Numbered from the stretch's first letter, positions 19,651 to 29,325 are shown. The stretch is 64,000 nucleotides of DNA from Ignavibacteria bacterium (GCA_020852705.1 JADZAP010000009.1:62001-126000), one strand, 5' to 3'. The notes: generated by a model not told the origin, from the sequence alone. Numbers and translations are program-made.

Positions 19651-19654
19651 AGCT

Positions 19655-20713
19655 ATGGATTTTGTTAAAAATACAAACGGCGGTTTTACTATCAACAATA
19701 AACCATTCAGGTTTATTGGCGCTAATGTTTATGAACTTGCAAATATTAATAGTGATATTGCAGTTAAGATTATTGAAGAATCAGCTGAATTTGGATTTAC
19801 AGCACTTAGATTCTGGCTGTTTGAAAATAAACCTCTAAATGAACAGATTAAAATACTTTCTAAGATCTGCGATACCGTAAAACCATTTGGAATTAAACTT
19901 ATCATTTCTTTGGCTGATAAGTGGGGTTACCTGCAGAATTACAAGATAAATGAGGCATGGTATCATAGCGGTTACAAAAATGAATATCTGAATTATATTA
20001 CAGATTTGACAGGTGTGTTTAAACACCGCACGGAAATAATGGTATGGGAGCTGATCAATGAACCTGAAACTGATGATTTTATTACTTTCTATAATTTTGC
20101 TAAAGAAGCATCAGAGGAGATAAAAAATGTTAATGAAAATCATTTGCTTTCGGTTGGCACAGTTGGAGGAGTAGGCGATAAATTTGGCGGATATTTTTCA
20201 GTATTCAAAAAATCAAACTTCAGAAAATTGTATTCCCTTAAATCATTAGATGCAATTTCTTTGCATGATTACAGTTATGACTCCTCCATATTTGAAAGGC
20301 TTGATATATTATACAGATTTAAAGGGGAGCTTAAAAAAGCCGAAAGATACTCAAAAATAGGCAGCTCAATTGAAATGCCATTTGCAGCTTTGGATAGATA
20401 TTTTCTGAAAAACAAAAAATTGTTTCGCTTTCCATTTACCCTTCGCTGGCTTTGGAACATTTATAATAACAGAGATATTAATTTTGCAAAAAAAATTGGA
20501 AAACCATTGTATATTGGTGAAATAGGATATAAAAATATTCCGGGCAGAAGCAGACCAAATATTATGGAACTTGACCTTTTTTCAAAGTTCAAAAAAAACA
20601 TAGGCGGGGTGATGCTGTGGTCGTTTGAATCTCAAGGGTGGAATAAAGACGGTCATGATTATGGTTTTAAACAGGGTGAAGGAATTGAAGAGGTTGTTAG
20701 AAAGCTGAAATAA
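19655..20713 (+). CDS. Glycoside hydrolase family 5-like (cellulase/beta-mannanase clan A)
   Basis: A TIM-barrel glycoside hydrolase. The acid/base site is WELINEPE with Glu136, the nucleophile is likely Glu289 in PLYIGEIGYKN, and the early FTALRFWLF and ISLADKW strands fit GH5/mannan endo-1,4-beta-mannosidase proteins. No signal peptide is visible, so the enzyme may be cytoplasmic and act on imported oligosaccharides, or its export signal is not recognised. Length 352 is usual. Substrate is not determinable from sequence alone. Confidence 0.85.
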   Translation: MDFVKNTNGGFTINNKPFRFIGANVYELANINSDIAVKIIEESAEFGFTALRFWLFENKPLNEQIKILSKICDTVKPFGIKLIISLADKWGYLQNYKINEAWYHSGYKNEYLNYITDLTGVFKHRTEIMVWELINEPETDDFITFYNFAKEASEEIKNVNENHLLSVGTVGGVGDKFGGYFSVFKKSNFRKLYSLKSLDAISLHDYSYDSSIFERLDILYRFKGELKKAERYSKIGSSIEMPFAALDRYFLKNKKLFRFPFTLRWLWNIYNNRDINFAKKIGKPLYIGEIGYKNIPGRSRPNIMELDLFSKFKKNIGGVMLWSFESQGWNKDGHDYGFKQGEGIEEVVRKLK

Positions 20714-20814
20714 TTATTAAAACTTTGTTCACCAAAGAAGTTTATAACAATTGATGTTGTTAAATTCAGATTTACTGTAAATAAAATGCACAGTAAAATT
20801 TTTTAAAATTTATT

Positions 20815-21291
20815 TTAAGGTAAGCCGTTTACCATTAAACCGTAATAAGTTTCTCTTGTTAAGTTAACCTTCAGGTTAAAGAATGCATTTCCGCCGTCAG
20901 CAACATAAAGTATGTCGGTTTTCCATTTTTTTAATATTTCGCTATCAGCATAAATAAAACAGTTTATCCAAATTATCTTATCTCCGCCTTCCATTTCAGC
21001 AGGAACAAACTGCCTGTAATATTGATCTAATTTTCTTCCAAAAAAAGGATTGTATGTACCCGAAACCTCCTTATTGAAGCATTCTGCAAGCAGTTTTTCT
21101 GCCAAATTAATATCATTTTGTGAAGGCTCGTAGGTTTTGTAATTCCTTCCAAATGCAAATTCCATTTTCTGCGAAGCAGCAATAACAGTTTGGTAATCTT
21201 TCAGAACCAGATCATTGGAAACAATTTCTTTTTTATCTGATGAGCATACAAACGAGAGTATCATGAGAGAAGCCAGAATTAAGTTGTGCAT
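20815..21291 (-). CDS. Hypothetical secreted protein
   Basis: The 158 residues start with a hydrophobic leader (MHNLILASLMILSFVCSSDKK) that may be a lipoprotein signal, although LSFVC is a poor lipobox. The mature part contains YNPFFGRKLDQYYRQFVPA and KIIWINCFIYADSE, features of conserved Bacteroidota proteins of unknown function. I cannot assign a role. It stands alone between the hydrolase (convergent) and ndk (divergent). Confidence 0.7.
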   Translation of the reverse strand: MHNLILASLMILSFVCSSDKKEIVSNDLVLKDYQTVIAASQKMEFAFGRNYKTYEPSQNDINLAEKLLAECFNKEVSGTYNPFFGRKLDQYYRQFVPAEMEGGDKIIWINCFIYADSEILKKWKTDILYVADGGNAFFNLKVNLTRETYYGLMVNGLP

Positions 21292-21461
21292 TTTTGTAAT
21301 TTTAATTTATTCTTATACGCTATATTTTTTATTGTGTTTCAGGAAATAAAATTTAAATTGTTGTGAAAGCCATCACATATTAAATTTTCAATTTTGGTAA
21401 AAATTTAAGAAATAAATCAATTGGCATAATTTAATGAATTTAATATAGGAAGAATACTTAT

Positions 21462-21469
21462 TAAATTTG
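21462..21469 (+). promoter_or_regulatory. Putative -7 box (TAAATTTG) for ndk
   Basis: TAAATTTG matches TAnnTTTG and lies 49 bp before the ndk ATG. No good -33 TTG element is at the right distance, so support is weak. Confidence 0.35.
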
Positions 21470-21518
21470 CAATATAATCACATAATAACTAATTAATTAA
21501 ACAATATATTAATATTTA

Positions 21519-21935
21519 ATGAAAGAAAGAACACTAGCAATTTTAAAGCCCGACTGCCTTGAAAAAAAGGTTCAGGGTAAAGTTATACAACTTATAATTG
21601 ATGCAGGATTTGCTATAAAAGGTATGCGGCTTCTTCAACTTAGCGAGGATTCTGCAAAGAAGTTTTATGCAATACATAAGGATAGACCGTTTTACGGTGA
21701 GCTTGTTGCTTATATGACTTCAGGTCCGGTAGTGCCTCTTTGCCTTGAAAAGGAAAATGCTGTTGCAGATTTCCGTAAACTGATTGGCGCAACAAATCCT
21801 GCAAATGCTGATGAGGGTACCATAAGAAAAATGTATGCTGATTCAATTGAACGAAATATTGTTCATGGTTCAGACTCACCAGAAAATGCTAAAAATGAAA
21901 TTGCACATTTTTTCAATGATTCAGATTTAGTTTAA
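21519..21935 (+). CDS. ndk: Nucleoside diphosphate kinase
   Basis: Balances NTP pools by moving the gamma phosphate through a phosphohistidine. The N-terminus [15 protein letters not shown] is the family nucleotide-binding start, and the active-site His116 sits in [12 protein letters not shown]. The 138 residues have the usual length. The gene is monocistronic: a 227 bp gap precedes it and a hairpin at 21951-21981 follows. Confidence 0.97.
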   Translation: MKERTLAILKPDCLEKKVQGKVIQLIIDAGFAIKGMRLLQLSEDSAKKFYAIHKDRPFYGELVAYMTSGPVVPLCLEKENAVADFRKLIGATNPANADEGTIRKMYADSIERNIVHGSDSPENAKNEIAHFFNDSDLV

Positions 21936-21950
21936 ACATTGTTAAATTTT

Positions 21951-21981
21951 AATACCTGCCGAAATAATTCCGGCAGGTATT
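21951..21981 (+). terminator. Terminator hairpin after ndk
   Basis: An 11 bp perfect stem (AATACCTGCCG / CGGCAGGTATT) with a short loop starts 16 bp after the ndk stop. The T-tract is weak (TAAGTT), so efficiency is uncertain. Confidence 0.7.
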
Positions 21982-22078
21982 AAGTTCTTAAATCAGCAGC
22001 CCAATACATTACCAATCCTATATTTAATTGCATTTAATAAAATTAGTTTGCCTGAACTTGAATATACTTAATTCACTA

Positions 22079-22109
22079 TTGACTTATTGCAATAATTACT
22101 TTATATTTG
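22079..22109 (+). promoter_or_regulatory. Promoter of the Lrp/AsnC regulator gene
   Basis: TTGAC (22079-22083), an 18 bp spacer and TATATTTG (22102-22109) form an excellent Bacteroidota-type promoter. It would give an untranslated leader of about 80 nt before the ATG at 22194. Confidence 0.65.
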
Positions 22110-22193
22110 AAGGTATAAAGCAGTAATATCCTTAATAATTAATAAAAATGTCTATAATATCCTAAAATATTAAGGTACCGCAAATTTAAGAAA

Positions 22194-22661
22194 ATGCAGT
22201 CAATTGATGAAATAGATTTAAAGATTCTTGATTATCTCCAGGAAAATGCAAGAATTAAAAGAAGCGAAATAGCAGAAAAAATAAACCTCTCACTTCCTTC
22301 TGTGGCAGATAGAATGAATAAGCTTGAAGAACTTGGTTTTATAGAAAAATACCTAACAAAACTTAACCACAAAAAACTTGGAAATGATATAACAGCATAT
22401 ATATTTGTAACCAGCGATTCATCAACCTACTATAAAGATTTTATTCAGCATACTCAAAACCTGAGGGAAATACTTGAGTGCCACGCAATAACCGGTGACG
22501 GCTCTCATATTCTTAAAATCAGAACAGAAAACACATCATCGCTTGAAAAACTTCTTGCCAAAATTCAATCATGGAAAGGTGTAAGTTCAACCCGTACTTC
22601 AATTGTTCTCTCAACCCATAAAGAAACATCAGCAATATCACTTAAACATTTTCTTAAATAA
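22194..22661 (+). CDS. Lrp/AsnC family transcriptional regulator
   Basis: The N-terminal helix-turn-helix (DLKILDYLQENARIKRSEIA, then LSLPSVADRMNKLEELGFI) is followed by an Lrp-type ligand-binding (RAM) domain from about residue 65 to 150. Such proteins bind amino acids and control nitrogen or amino-acid genes as dimers to octamers. It lies 84 bp upstream of glnA in the same direction, so glutamine synthetase is a plausible target or co-transcribed partner; this is inference from position. Confidence 0.92.
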   Translation: MQSIDEIDLKILDYLQENARIKRSEIAEKINLSLPSVADRMNKLEELGFIEKYLTKLNHKKLGNDITAYIFVTSDSSTYYKDFIQHTQNLREILECHAITGDGSHILKIRTENTSSLEKLLAKIQSWKGVSSTRTSIVLSTHKETSAISLKHFLK

Positions 22662-22745
22662 TAAGTTTTAAAATTTGGAAATTTTGCATAGAAAGCGTTG
22701 AAAACACAGCATTTAATTAACATATAAAAAAGGAGAATATAATAA

Positions 22746-24173
22746 ATGGCATCTAAGCAGCAGGCTGTTAAAAATGTTTTTGCTATGATCAAAAAGCATG
22801 ATGTTAAAATGATTGATTTCCGTTTTACAGATTTACCCGGTCAGTGGCAGCATTTCAGCATACCGGCAAAAAATCTGGATGAAAAAGTATTTACCGAAGG
22901 GTTAGGATTTGACGGCTCTTCAATCAGAGGATGGCAATCTATAAATGAATCAGATATGCTGGTTTTTCCTGACCCAAATACTGCAAATATAGATCCGTTT
23001 ATTACTTCAAAAAACCTTTCAATGATTTGTGATATCTATTCACCTGTTTCAGGTGAGCGTTACAGCCGCGACCCTCGCTATATTGCAAGTAAAGCAGAAG
23101 AATATTTAAGATCAACTAAAATAGCTGATACAATATATTGCGGTCCTGAAGCTGAATTTTTTATTCTGGATCATGTTGCATATAATGTAAATGAATACAG
23201 CAGCTGGTACAAAGTTGATTCAAGAGAAGGATTTTGGAATACAGGCTCAGAGCTTGAAGCAAATCTTGGTCATAAAATCAGAATGAAAGAAGGTTATTTT
23301 CCCGTGCCGCCTGCTGATAGCACTAATGATATAAGAAATGCAATGGTTGATCATTTACTGAATGCAGGAATTGAAGTTGAAACTCAGCACCATGAAGTTG
23401 CCACAGGCGGTCAGGCAGAAATTGATTACAGATTCTGCCCCATGCTTGAATGTGCCGATAAACTAATGATGTTTAAATACATTGTTAAAAATACTGCAAG
23501 ACAGTTTGGAAAATCTGCAACATTTATGCCTAAACCAATCTTTGGCGATAACGGAAGCGGTATGCATACACACCAGAGCTTGTGGAAAAACGGCAAACCT
23601 CTGTTTGCAGGTGATGAATATGCGGGCTTAAGTAAAACAGCTTTATATTATATCGGGGGTTTGCTAAAACACGCACCTTCTCTGCTTGCATTTACTAATC
23701 CAACAACAAATTCGTACAAACGTCTTGTGCCGGGATATGAGGCACCCGTTAATCTGGCATATTCTAAGGCAAACCGAAGCGCAGCAATCAGAATTCCGAT
23801 GTACAGCAGCAGCCCTAAAGCAAAACGGATTGAGTTTCGCTGCCCAGATGGTACAGCTAATCCTTACCTTGCATTTTCTGCAATGCTTATGGCAGGGATC
23901 GACGGAATTATTAATAAGATTGATCCGGGTGATGCAATGGAGATGGATATTTATCACTTAAGTTCAAAAGAGCTAAAAAACGTTCCTCAGGCACCTGATA
24001 ATCTTGAAACTGCCTTAAAATCACTTGAAAATGATAGTGAATATTTAATTAAGGGTGATGTATTTACTGAAGATCTAATTGAAACATGGATAGATTACAA
24101 AATGGAAAAAGAAGTAAAACCTATGGCTTTAAGACCTCATCCGTATGAATTCCATTTGTATTATGAAGTGTAG
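22746..24173 (+). CDS. glnA: Glutamine synthetase, type I
   Basis: Condenses ammonia and glutamate with ATP hydrolysis to glutamine; a dodecamer in the cytoplasm. Visible are the beta-grasp [14 protein letters not shown], the latch loop [11 protein letters not shown], the metal-ligand EAEFF, the ATP site [18 protein letters not shown], and the glutamate loop NRSAAIRIP. The adenylylation-type region is [17 protein letters not shown]. At 475 residues it is a GlnA of the alpha/beta type. A good AAGGAG precedes the ATG, and a terminator follows. Confidence 0.97.
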   Translation: MASKQQAVKNVFAMIKKHDVKMIDFRFTDLPGQWQHFSIPAKNLDEKVFTEGLGFDGSSIRGWQSINESDMLVFPDPNTANIDPFITSKNLSMICDIYSPVSGERYSRDPRYIASKAEEYLRSTKIADTIYCGPEAEFFILDHVAYNVNEYSSWYKVDSREGFWNTGSELEANLGHKIRMKEGYFPVPPADSTNDIRNAMVDHLLNAGIEVETQHHEVATGGQAEIDYRFCPMLECADKLMMFKYIVKNTARQFGKSATFMPKPIFGDNGSGMHTHQSLWKNGKPLFAGDEYAGLSKTALYYIGGLLKHAPSLLAFTNPTTNSYKRLVPGYEAPVNLAYSKANRSAAIRIPMYSSSPKAKRIEFRCPDGTANPYLAFSAMLMAGIDGIINKIDPGDAMEMDIYHLSSKELKNVPQAPDNLETALKSLENDSEYLIKGDVFTEDLIETWIDYKMEKEVKPMALRPHPYEFHLYYEV

Positions 24174-24206
24174 TAAATAAAATTTAAAAACGCAAAAATA
24201 AAAGAG

Positions 24207-24233
24207 AAAGGCAGCTTTACAGGCTGCCTTTTT
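24207..24233 (+). terminator. Rho-independent terminator after glnA
   Basis: Stem AAAGGCAGC / GCTGCCTTT (9 bp) with a 7-base loop and a run of T, beginning 34 bp after the glnA stop. A-rich bases on the left arm mean it can also act for the minus-strand bacterioferritin gene. Confidence 0.9.
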
Positions 24234-24260
24234 AATTGCTATAATCGGATGAATACAAAT

Positions 24261-24758
24261 TTATTTCCCTGCTGCAGGGTTGGAAATTGTTTTGCTTCTT
24301 TCAATTGACTGAAGTGCCAGATAATTTCCTCCGAACTTTGCAATGTTTTCAAGTTCTGTATCAAATTGATCAAAGTGACGTTCCTCATCAGCGATTAATG
24401 ACTCAAAAAGCTGTTTTGAAATTGCATCAGCATTTGCCTGACATTCATTTGCCCAAACATTATATTCCTTTGCGCTTTCTTCTTCCATTTTTCTTGCCAT
24501 ATTAAGCATTTCCTTTACATCTTTTATTTGTTCCGTTTTTTGAGAAGTTTCCATTTTAACATCACCTTTTAAGAAAAGAATTCTTTCAGCGAGTTTTTCT
24601 ATATGAATCATTTCTTCTATTGCTGTTTTTTTAAACAATCCTGCCAGTAAGTCAAATCCCTGATCATCACAATGAAAATGGAAATACATATACTGGTGTA
24701 TTGCGTTTAATTCATCAGCAGCAGCTTTATTAAGAAGCTCTATACTTTTTTCGTGCAT
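24261..24758 (-). CDS. bfr: Bacterioferritin
   Basis: Iron storage and ferroxidase protein that forms a 24-mer. Ferroxidase ligands can be read in order: Glu in ADELNAIHQY, Glu-x-x-His in EEMIHIE, Glu in MEEESAKEYN, and EERHFD. The Met in EEMIH is where Bfr binds heme, so this is the Bfr rather than plain ferritin type. The frame extends 78 bp upstream, but ATG at 24758 gives MHEKSIELLNK and is preceded by AAAGGA eight bases away. The mature length of 165 residues fits. Confidence 0.9.
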   Translation of the reverse strand: MHEKSIELLNKAAADELNAIHQYMYFHFHCDDQGFDLLAGLFKKTAIEEMIHIEKLAERILFLKGDVKMETSQKTEQIKDVKEMLNMARKMEEESAKEYNVWANECQANADAISKQLFESLIADEERHFDQFDTELENIAKFGGNYLALQSIERSKTISNPAAGK

Positions 24759-24978
24759 AATTTTAATCCTTTCATTATGAGTATTAGTACAAAAATAATT
24801 AATTATTTCAGATGAAAAAATGAGGAAGTATTTCACAATTTAGCGGATTCTGCGGGGACCATCTTTAATGAAAATCAGTATTATTAAAAATGTGTTTGAT
24901 TTGCAAGCAAAGTGAATGAAATTATCTGAAATTCTTACCCTTTGCCTGAAGTATAAAAATTTCTATCAATCTTATAGA

Positions 24979-27936
24979 TTAATTAACTTTTAAGGGAACT
25001 TTTGCCTGCAATTTGTTCAACTCAGTTTTATACCAATTATCAGCTCCAATATCAGAATCTGTGTTAATCTTATCTTTCAATAATTTTATCAAATTATATA
25101 TTACAGCATCATTGTTAAATACAGGTGAACTGCTTATTAATGTATATACCAGTTTGAAATCATTGCTGTTTAATGAAGAAATTGCAGTAATGAATGAAAT
25201 AAATGAAGTTTCTTCATTAAAAAACTCCGGAAGAGAATTATTTTCCAGTAAAAAATTAGTAAGCTCTGAATATTTTTTTAGATTTTCTGCTGCAACAAAT
25301 CTTGCACCATAATAATTGTTTGAAAGCATTTTAAATAATATCTCAATGCCTTCAGCAGAGATGTAATTTCCTAATGCAAATGCAATATCTTTATTATAAA
25401 TTTTCTTTTCTGATTTTTCTGAAGCAAGCTCTCCCAATCTATTTATTACCTTTTCAATGAAATCCTTATCGGATTTATTATAATTAATTTTCCCAAGTGC
25501 ATTTATTGCAGATGAACGAATGCGGTAATTGTTATCATAAGTTAATTGCAAAAGGTAATCTTTTGCAGATGGGTCTTTTGTTTCACCGAAAATATAGCAA
25601 ATCATGCTAAGCTCTGCCTGTGTTATCAATTCCTGCCCAAGAGTATATGCACGCAATCTTTCCAAAAGTACCTGTGCTATTGACCATTGAATTTTCTGAG
25701 AAAGTACTCTGAATACCTGCACATCACGGTGGTCTGTTGTGTTGAATTTTGTAAGGATATACCTTGCGGTATTTGAGCTGTCATCAATAAGCTTTTTAAA
25801 GCCATATTCCTGCCAAAGACTGAATCTTGGTTCTATGGTTTTTGCCATCATGAAATACTCTTCAGTAGAATATTTTCCGTTTGTGAAGTTACGTCCTTTT
25901 CTCCCCGTTGTATCGGTTACACCTGTTGAATCCACCAGAACTTTAAAATTATCACCGCTTACCTGCTCTGGCAGATCTTTATAATCATAATCAGTAAATA
26001 CTCCCCAGGTTGTAGAATTAATAAAAGTGCTGTCATTACCGGGCAGTGAGTAATAATCTGAACCTGAGGCATCAATAAAGATACCAATACTTCCATACTC
26101 TCTTCTTGGATTGCCATAACCGCGGGTATTGCCCGGAAATTTATTCAGATAGCCATCTGTACCGCTTTCATCAATCAAAATCCCTATTCCATCAGCATTT
26201 CCCGCTCCCTGTGAAAGTGAATATGCAGAATAATTATCATTACCCTTAACATCCCAAAGCATGCCAAATCCAAAATCATGTCCGCAGCCCTGTGAAACTC
26301 CGTTAGATTGGTAAAAATCCCAGCCGTCATAATCTTTAAGTAACCCAACAGCTAAATGAATTCCTGATCCTTGAGAGTATTGGTAACCATTGTATTTATC
26401 ATGACCAGATTTATCAACAATAGCGCCAAGGGAATACCAGTAAGCCCCTCCTTGCCCAAAAATATCAGTGTTATAAATATCATTTCCTTCATCTTCAATA
26501 ATCAGCCCAATGCCTCCGGCATAAAATGGTCTTAATCCCAAACCATACCCTTGACACATTGATACATAATGATCATTATATCTGCCAATATCAAGAGAAC
26601 GTGAGTCAACTAAATATGAATCATTGCCCTTGTTATCTATAATACAGCCAACACCTTCAGTCATACCGAATCCCTGTGAATATGAATTGGCTATATAGAA
26701 ATCATTTCCTTCGCGGTCAACAAGCAATCCAACACCAAAGCATCCGGCTCCGATTGAAAATGATAATCCTTTATATGTATCATTACCTTTTTCATCATAT
26801 AGTAAACCTAAACCGCCGATTGATGCACCAAGATTACCCATTCCATTTGATTCATAGTAATCATCGCCTGCTTTATCAAAGATAAATGATGATGAAAACA
26901 AACCTCCGGCTAAGGCAAAATCACTTGAAGAAGAGTAATAATCGTTTCCTGCTATATCGATAATGCAGGAGATACTACCTGATGAAAATCCCCCTTTTGA
27001 GTGAGGTGCATTAAGCGGGGAGTGTCCATCAATGTTATATACATCATCACCGCCGAGATCAATTATGAAATCAAAAACACCAGTGTAGATATTTTTGCCG
27101 CGTCCGCCTATTGCTATGCGTATACCTTCTTCATCTGAATAGTAATAGAAATCACCCTGGATGTTTTTATTGTTAATTCTAGTTAGACTTTCTTCTTTGT
27201 TGTTAAATTCTGTCACAAATCTCATGATATCATTACAAAACCTCAAATTTCCGCTGCTTTGATAATACAGATCAGAAACATGAATTTTACTTAAAATATT
27301 AATTGCAGTTTTAGAATATTGGATGGATGAATCACGCTCTAAATTATATTTTAAAATATCAAAAACAGCATTATCTTCATTTTCAGAATCTTCCAATATT
27401 GAAAATAAGTGTTTTTTTAAATAATCCAGATCATTTCTATCAAAAATTTTATTCAGTGTATTATTATTTTTTCTAAAACTTAAATATTTTTTAATTGATT
27501 TTGATAAATCTTTATAACTATTTGGCTTCTTTCTGTTTTCTATTGTTTCACTGCCTCTAATATTATCTGGATAAATGAAATATTCCTCAATTGTGTTTAT
27601 TCCATCTTTACTGTTTCCAACATCCAAAAAGTTCCATAAACGGTAATTAATCAAGTTAATTGATGTATTTTTATCAATTTCACTTAAGCTATCCAGCCAG
27701 GTCATGCTTCTTAGCGGATTTGTCATCATATCTTTTACCAGCGGGAGTATTAGCTTTACATCATTGGTTGGGTTTTTTTCTGCTGTTGAAAAAAACTCAA
27801 CGGGAATTGTTATATCTTCGCGTGTTAGCCCCCTGTTTCGGAGAGTTTGATTAAACAGTGAGTTAATATCTCGCTGCTGAGAGATAGCATTAGAGCAGAT
27901 CAGTACGAGTGATAATATGAATAAAAACTTTTTCAT
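24979..27936 (-). CDS. Large secreted protein with 12 DxxGxDxY repeats and HEAT-like C-terminus
   Basis: No described family recognised. The 985 residues have a signal peptide (MKKFLFILSLVLICSNAISQ), a helical N-terminal part to about residue 280, then a Gly/Asp/aromatic region to about 640 with 12 copies of a unit whose core is hydrophobic-x-D-x-x-G-x-D-x-Y (for example CIIDIAGNDYY, LLVDREGNDFY, MLWDVKGNDNY), separated by about 24-40 residues and often followed by SQGxG. Such spaced Asp/Gly turns suggest a beta-solenoid, perhaps calcium-stabilised, though not the standard RTX nonapeptide. From about 700 on there are helical repeats of HEAT type (YRIRSSAINALGKIN and others). Surface location is likely; the role is unknown. 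Confidence 0.8.
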   Translation of the reverse strand: MKKFLFILSLVLICSNAISQQRDINSLFNQTLRNRGLTREDITIPVEFFSTAEKNPTNDVKLILPLVKDMMTNPLRSMTWLDSLSEIDKNTSINLINYRLWNFLDVGNSKDGINTIEEYFIYPDNIRGSETIENRKKPNSYKDLSKSIKKYLSFRKNNNTLNKIFDRNDLDYLKKHLFSILEDSENEDNAVFDILKYNLERDSSIQYSKTAINILSKIHVSDLYYQSSGNLRFCNDIMRFVTEFNNKEESLTRINNKNIQGDFYYYSDEEGIRIAIGGRGKNIYTGVFDFIIDLGGDDVYNIDGHSPLNAPHSKGGFSSGSISCIIDIAGNDYYSSSSDFALAGGLFSSSFIFDKAGDDYYESNGMGNLGASIGGLGLLYDEKGNDTYKGLSFSIGAGCFGVGLLVDREGNDFYIANSYSQGFGMTEGVGCIIDNKGNDSYLVDSRSLDIGRYNDHYVSMCQGYGLGLRPFYAGGIGLIIEDEGNDIYNTDIFGQGGAYWYSLGAIVDKSGHDKYNGYQYSQGSGIHLAVGLLKDYDGWDFYQSNGVSQGCGHDFGFGMLWDVKGNDNYSAYSLSQGAGNADGIGILIDESGTDGYLNKFPGNTRGYGNPRREYGSIGIFIDASGSDYYSLPGNDSTFINSTTWGVFTDYDYKDLPEQVSGDNFKVLVDSTGVTDTTGRKGRNFTNGKYSTEEYFMMAKTIEPRFSLWQEYGFKKLIDDSSNTARYILTKFNTTDHRDVQVFRVLSQKIQWSIAQVLLERLRAYTLGQELITQAELSMICYIFGETKDPSAKDYLLQLTYDNNYRIRSSAINALGKINYNKSDKDFIEKVINRLGELASEKSEKKIYNKDIAFALGNYISAEGIEILFKMLSNNYYGARFVAAENLKKYSELTNFLLENNSLPEFFNEETSFISFITAISSLNSNDFKLVYTLISSSPVFNNDAVIYNLIKLLKDKINTDSDIGADNWYKTELNKLQAKVPLKVN

Positions 27937-27997
27937 TAAATAAATATATATGATAGATTGGATTAAAAGAATGAAGAAGGAAAGGACACCTATTTGA

Positions 27998-28301
27998 CCT
28001 CACCCCCTGACCCCCTCTCTTAAGAGGAGAGGGGGAAATAATATTTGGAGTTTTGGCTCTCCCTCTCCTTTCAGGAGAGGGAGTTGGAGGGTGAGGTGTA
28101 CATATTCAGACCACCTTCCTTCACACCGTTCAGTAAGGCGAGAATCTGCCCCTTATTCTTTTTCCTTCGGAAATAGATTTCTTCCCCTCCCGTGTCAAAG
28201 CCAGGTCTTCGATTTATCTATGGATGGGAGCTGATTCACTCATGAATATTGGCATTTGAGCTTTGACATTTTGAGCGAAGCGAAATCCCGCTCCGCGGGA
28301 T
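27998..28301. repeat. Intergenic palindromic repeat block
   Basis: This 447 bp gap (27937-28383) has no gene and is richer in G and C than its surroundings. It contains nested inverted repeats: outer CCTCACCC (27998-28005) with GGGTGAGG (28089-28096); CCCCCTCTC (28011-28019) with GAGAGGGGG (28027-28035); CTCCCTCTCC (28059-28068) with GGAGAGGGAG (28074-28083). Further right is ATCCCGC-TCC-GCGGGAT (28285-28301), next to GAGCGAAGCGAAATCCCGC. They look like a family of dispersed intergenic repeats. Confidence 0.75.
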
Positions 28302-28383
28302 GGCATTTTAAGTACTCCTACTCATGAAACATTTTATCTTTTAAACGAGTATATAAATTAACATAATAAATAGAGGATTATAA

Positions 28384-29325
28384 ATGAAATTCCAAAAAAC
28401 ATTAATTTTAGCTTTTATTCTGCCGTTTGTAGTTGCATTAAACGCATGTCAAAACGATAACGATAAAGTTTCGGTTAATCAGGAACAATCGGGTAATAAA
28501 AACTATAAAACTGATGCCCCTACTTCTACAGATTATGATAGACAAGTTAAGGGAAATGATAATGAAACATCTGGCGAAAATAAAACTAATGATGGCATAT
28601 TAAAACAGATTAATTATCAGCAGCCAATAGAAAACACTGCTCCGCAAGATAAGAGAATGATAATCCGTACCGGAACTATGAGTATAGAAAATGACAACTT
28701 TGATGAAACAGAAGTTAAAGCAAAGGAAATTGCCAAGAATATGGGAGGATATATTACAAACTCCACAGCCCAGGTAAATCAAAGCGGAAAGAAACAGGGA
28801 ACGCTTACAATCAGGGTACAGGCAGATAAATATGATGCACTTCTTGCAGAGCTTGCAAAAACCGGTAAAGTAATGAATCAGAATATTACCGGACGTGACG
28901 TTACGGAAGAATATGTTGATGCAGAAGCCCGGCTTAAAACTCAGCGTGAACTTGAAGCAAGACTGTTGCAATTACTTGCAGAAAAAACAGCTAACTTAAC
29001 TGCTGTTGTTGAAGTTGAGCAAAAGCTTGCATCAGTAAGAGAGAACATTGAAAAAACTGAAGGCAGAATGAGGATGCTGAAAGATCAGGCATCTTACTCA
29101 ACAATTACATTAAGCATTTATGAGCCTGCAATTTTAAATACATCGTCAGGCGGATTCTTTTACGAACTTGAACGCGGATTTGAAAATGGTTTAACTGGAT
29201 TTACAAAAGTTCTTGCCGGAATAATTACAGTAGTAATTGCTCTTGCTCCAATTCTTGCAATAATTGGATTGCTGATTTATGTAACAATTAAAATTATAAG
29301 AAAAAGAAAAACCGTGAAAGCTTAA
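28384..29325 (+). CDS. DUF4349 domain lipoprotein
   Basis: A lipoprotein signal peptide ends in LNAC (lipobox Cys about residue 22). A low-complexity polar linker leads to a DUF4349 domain from about residue 85 to 245: MIIRTGTMSIENDNFDE, then ENIEKTEGRMRMLKDQASYS with a coiled-coil middle. A single membrane helix (near 275-305) precedes a basic tail (RKRKTVKA). The family has no assigned function; anchoring at both ends suggests an envelope role. The start has GAGG six bases upstream. Confidence 0.88.
   Translation: MKFQKTLILAFILPFVVALNACQNDNDKVSVNQEQSGNKNYKTDAPTSTDYDRQVKGNDNETSGENKTNDGILKQINYQQPIENTAPQDKRMIIRTGTMSIENDNFDETEVKAKEIAKNMGGYITNSTAQVNQSGKKQGTLTIRVQADKYDALLAELAKTGKVMNQNITGRDVTEEYVDAEARLKTQRELEARLLQLLAEKTANLTAVVEVEQKLASVRENIEKTEGRMRMLKDQASYSTITLSIYEPAILNTSSGGFFYELERGFENGLTGFTKVLAGIITVVIALAPILAIIGLLIYVTIKIIRKRKTVKA

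Noticed and set aside
20714-20814. Possible terminator AACTTTG-TTCAC-CAAAGAAGTT
   Set aside because: The stem is short and AT-rich with no T-tract; not supported.
24979-27936. Repeats as RTX calcium-binding nonapeptides
   Set aside because: The spacing is 24-40 residues rather than 9, and the GGxGxDxUx consensus does not repeat in tandem.
27998-28096. Palindrome block as a CRISPR array or insertion sequence end
   Set aside because: The units are nested inverted repeats of different sequence, not regularly spaced direct repeats, and there is no transposase.
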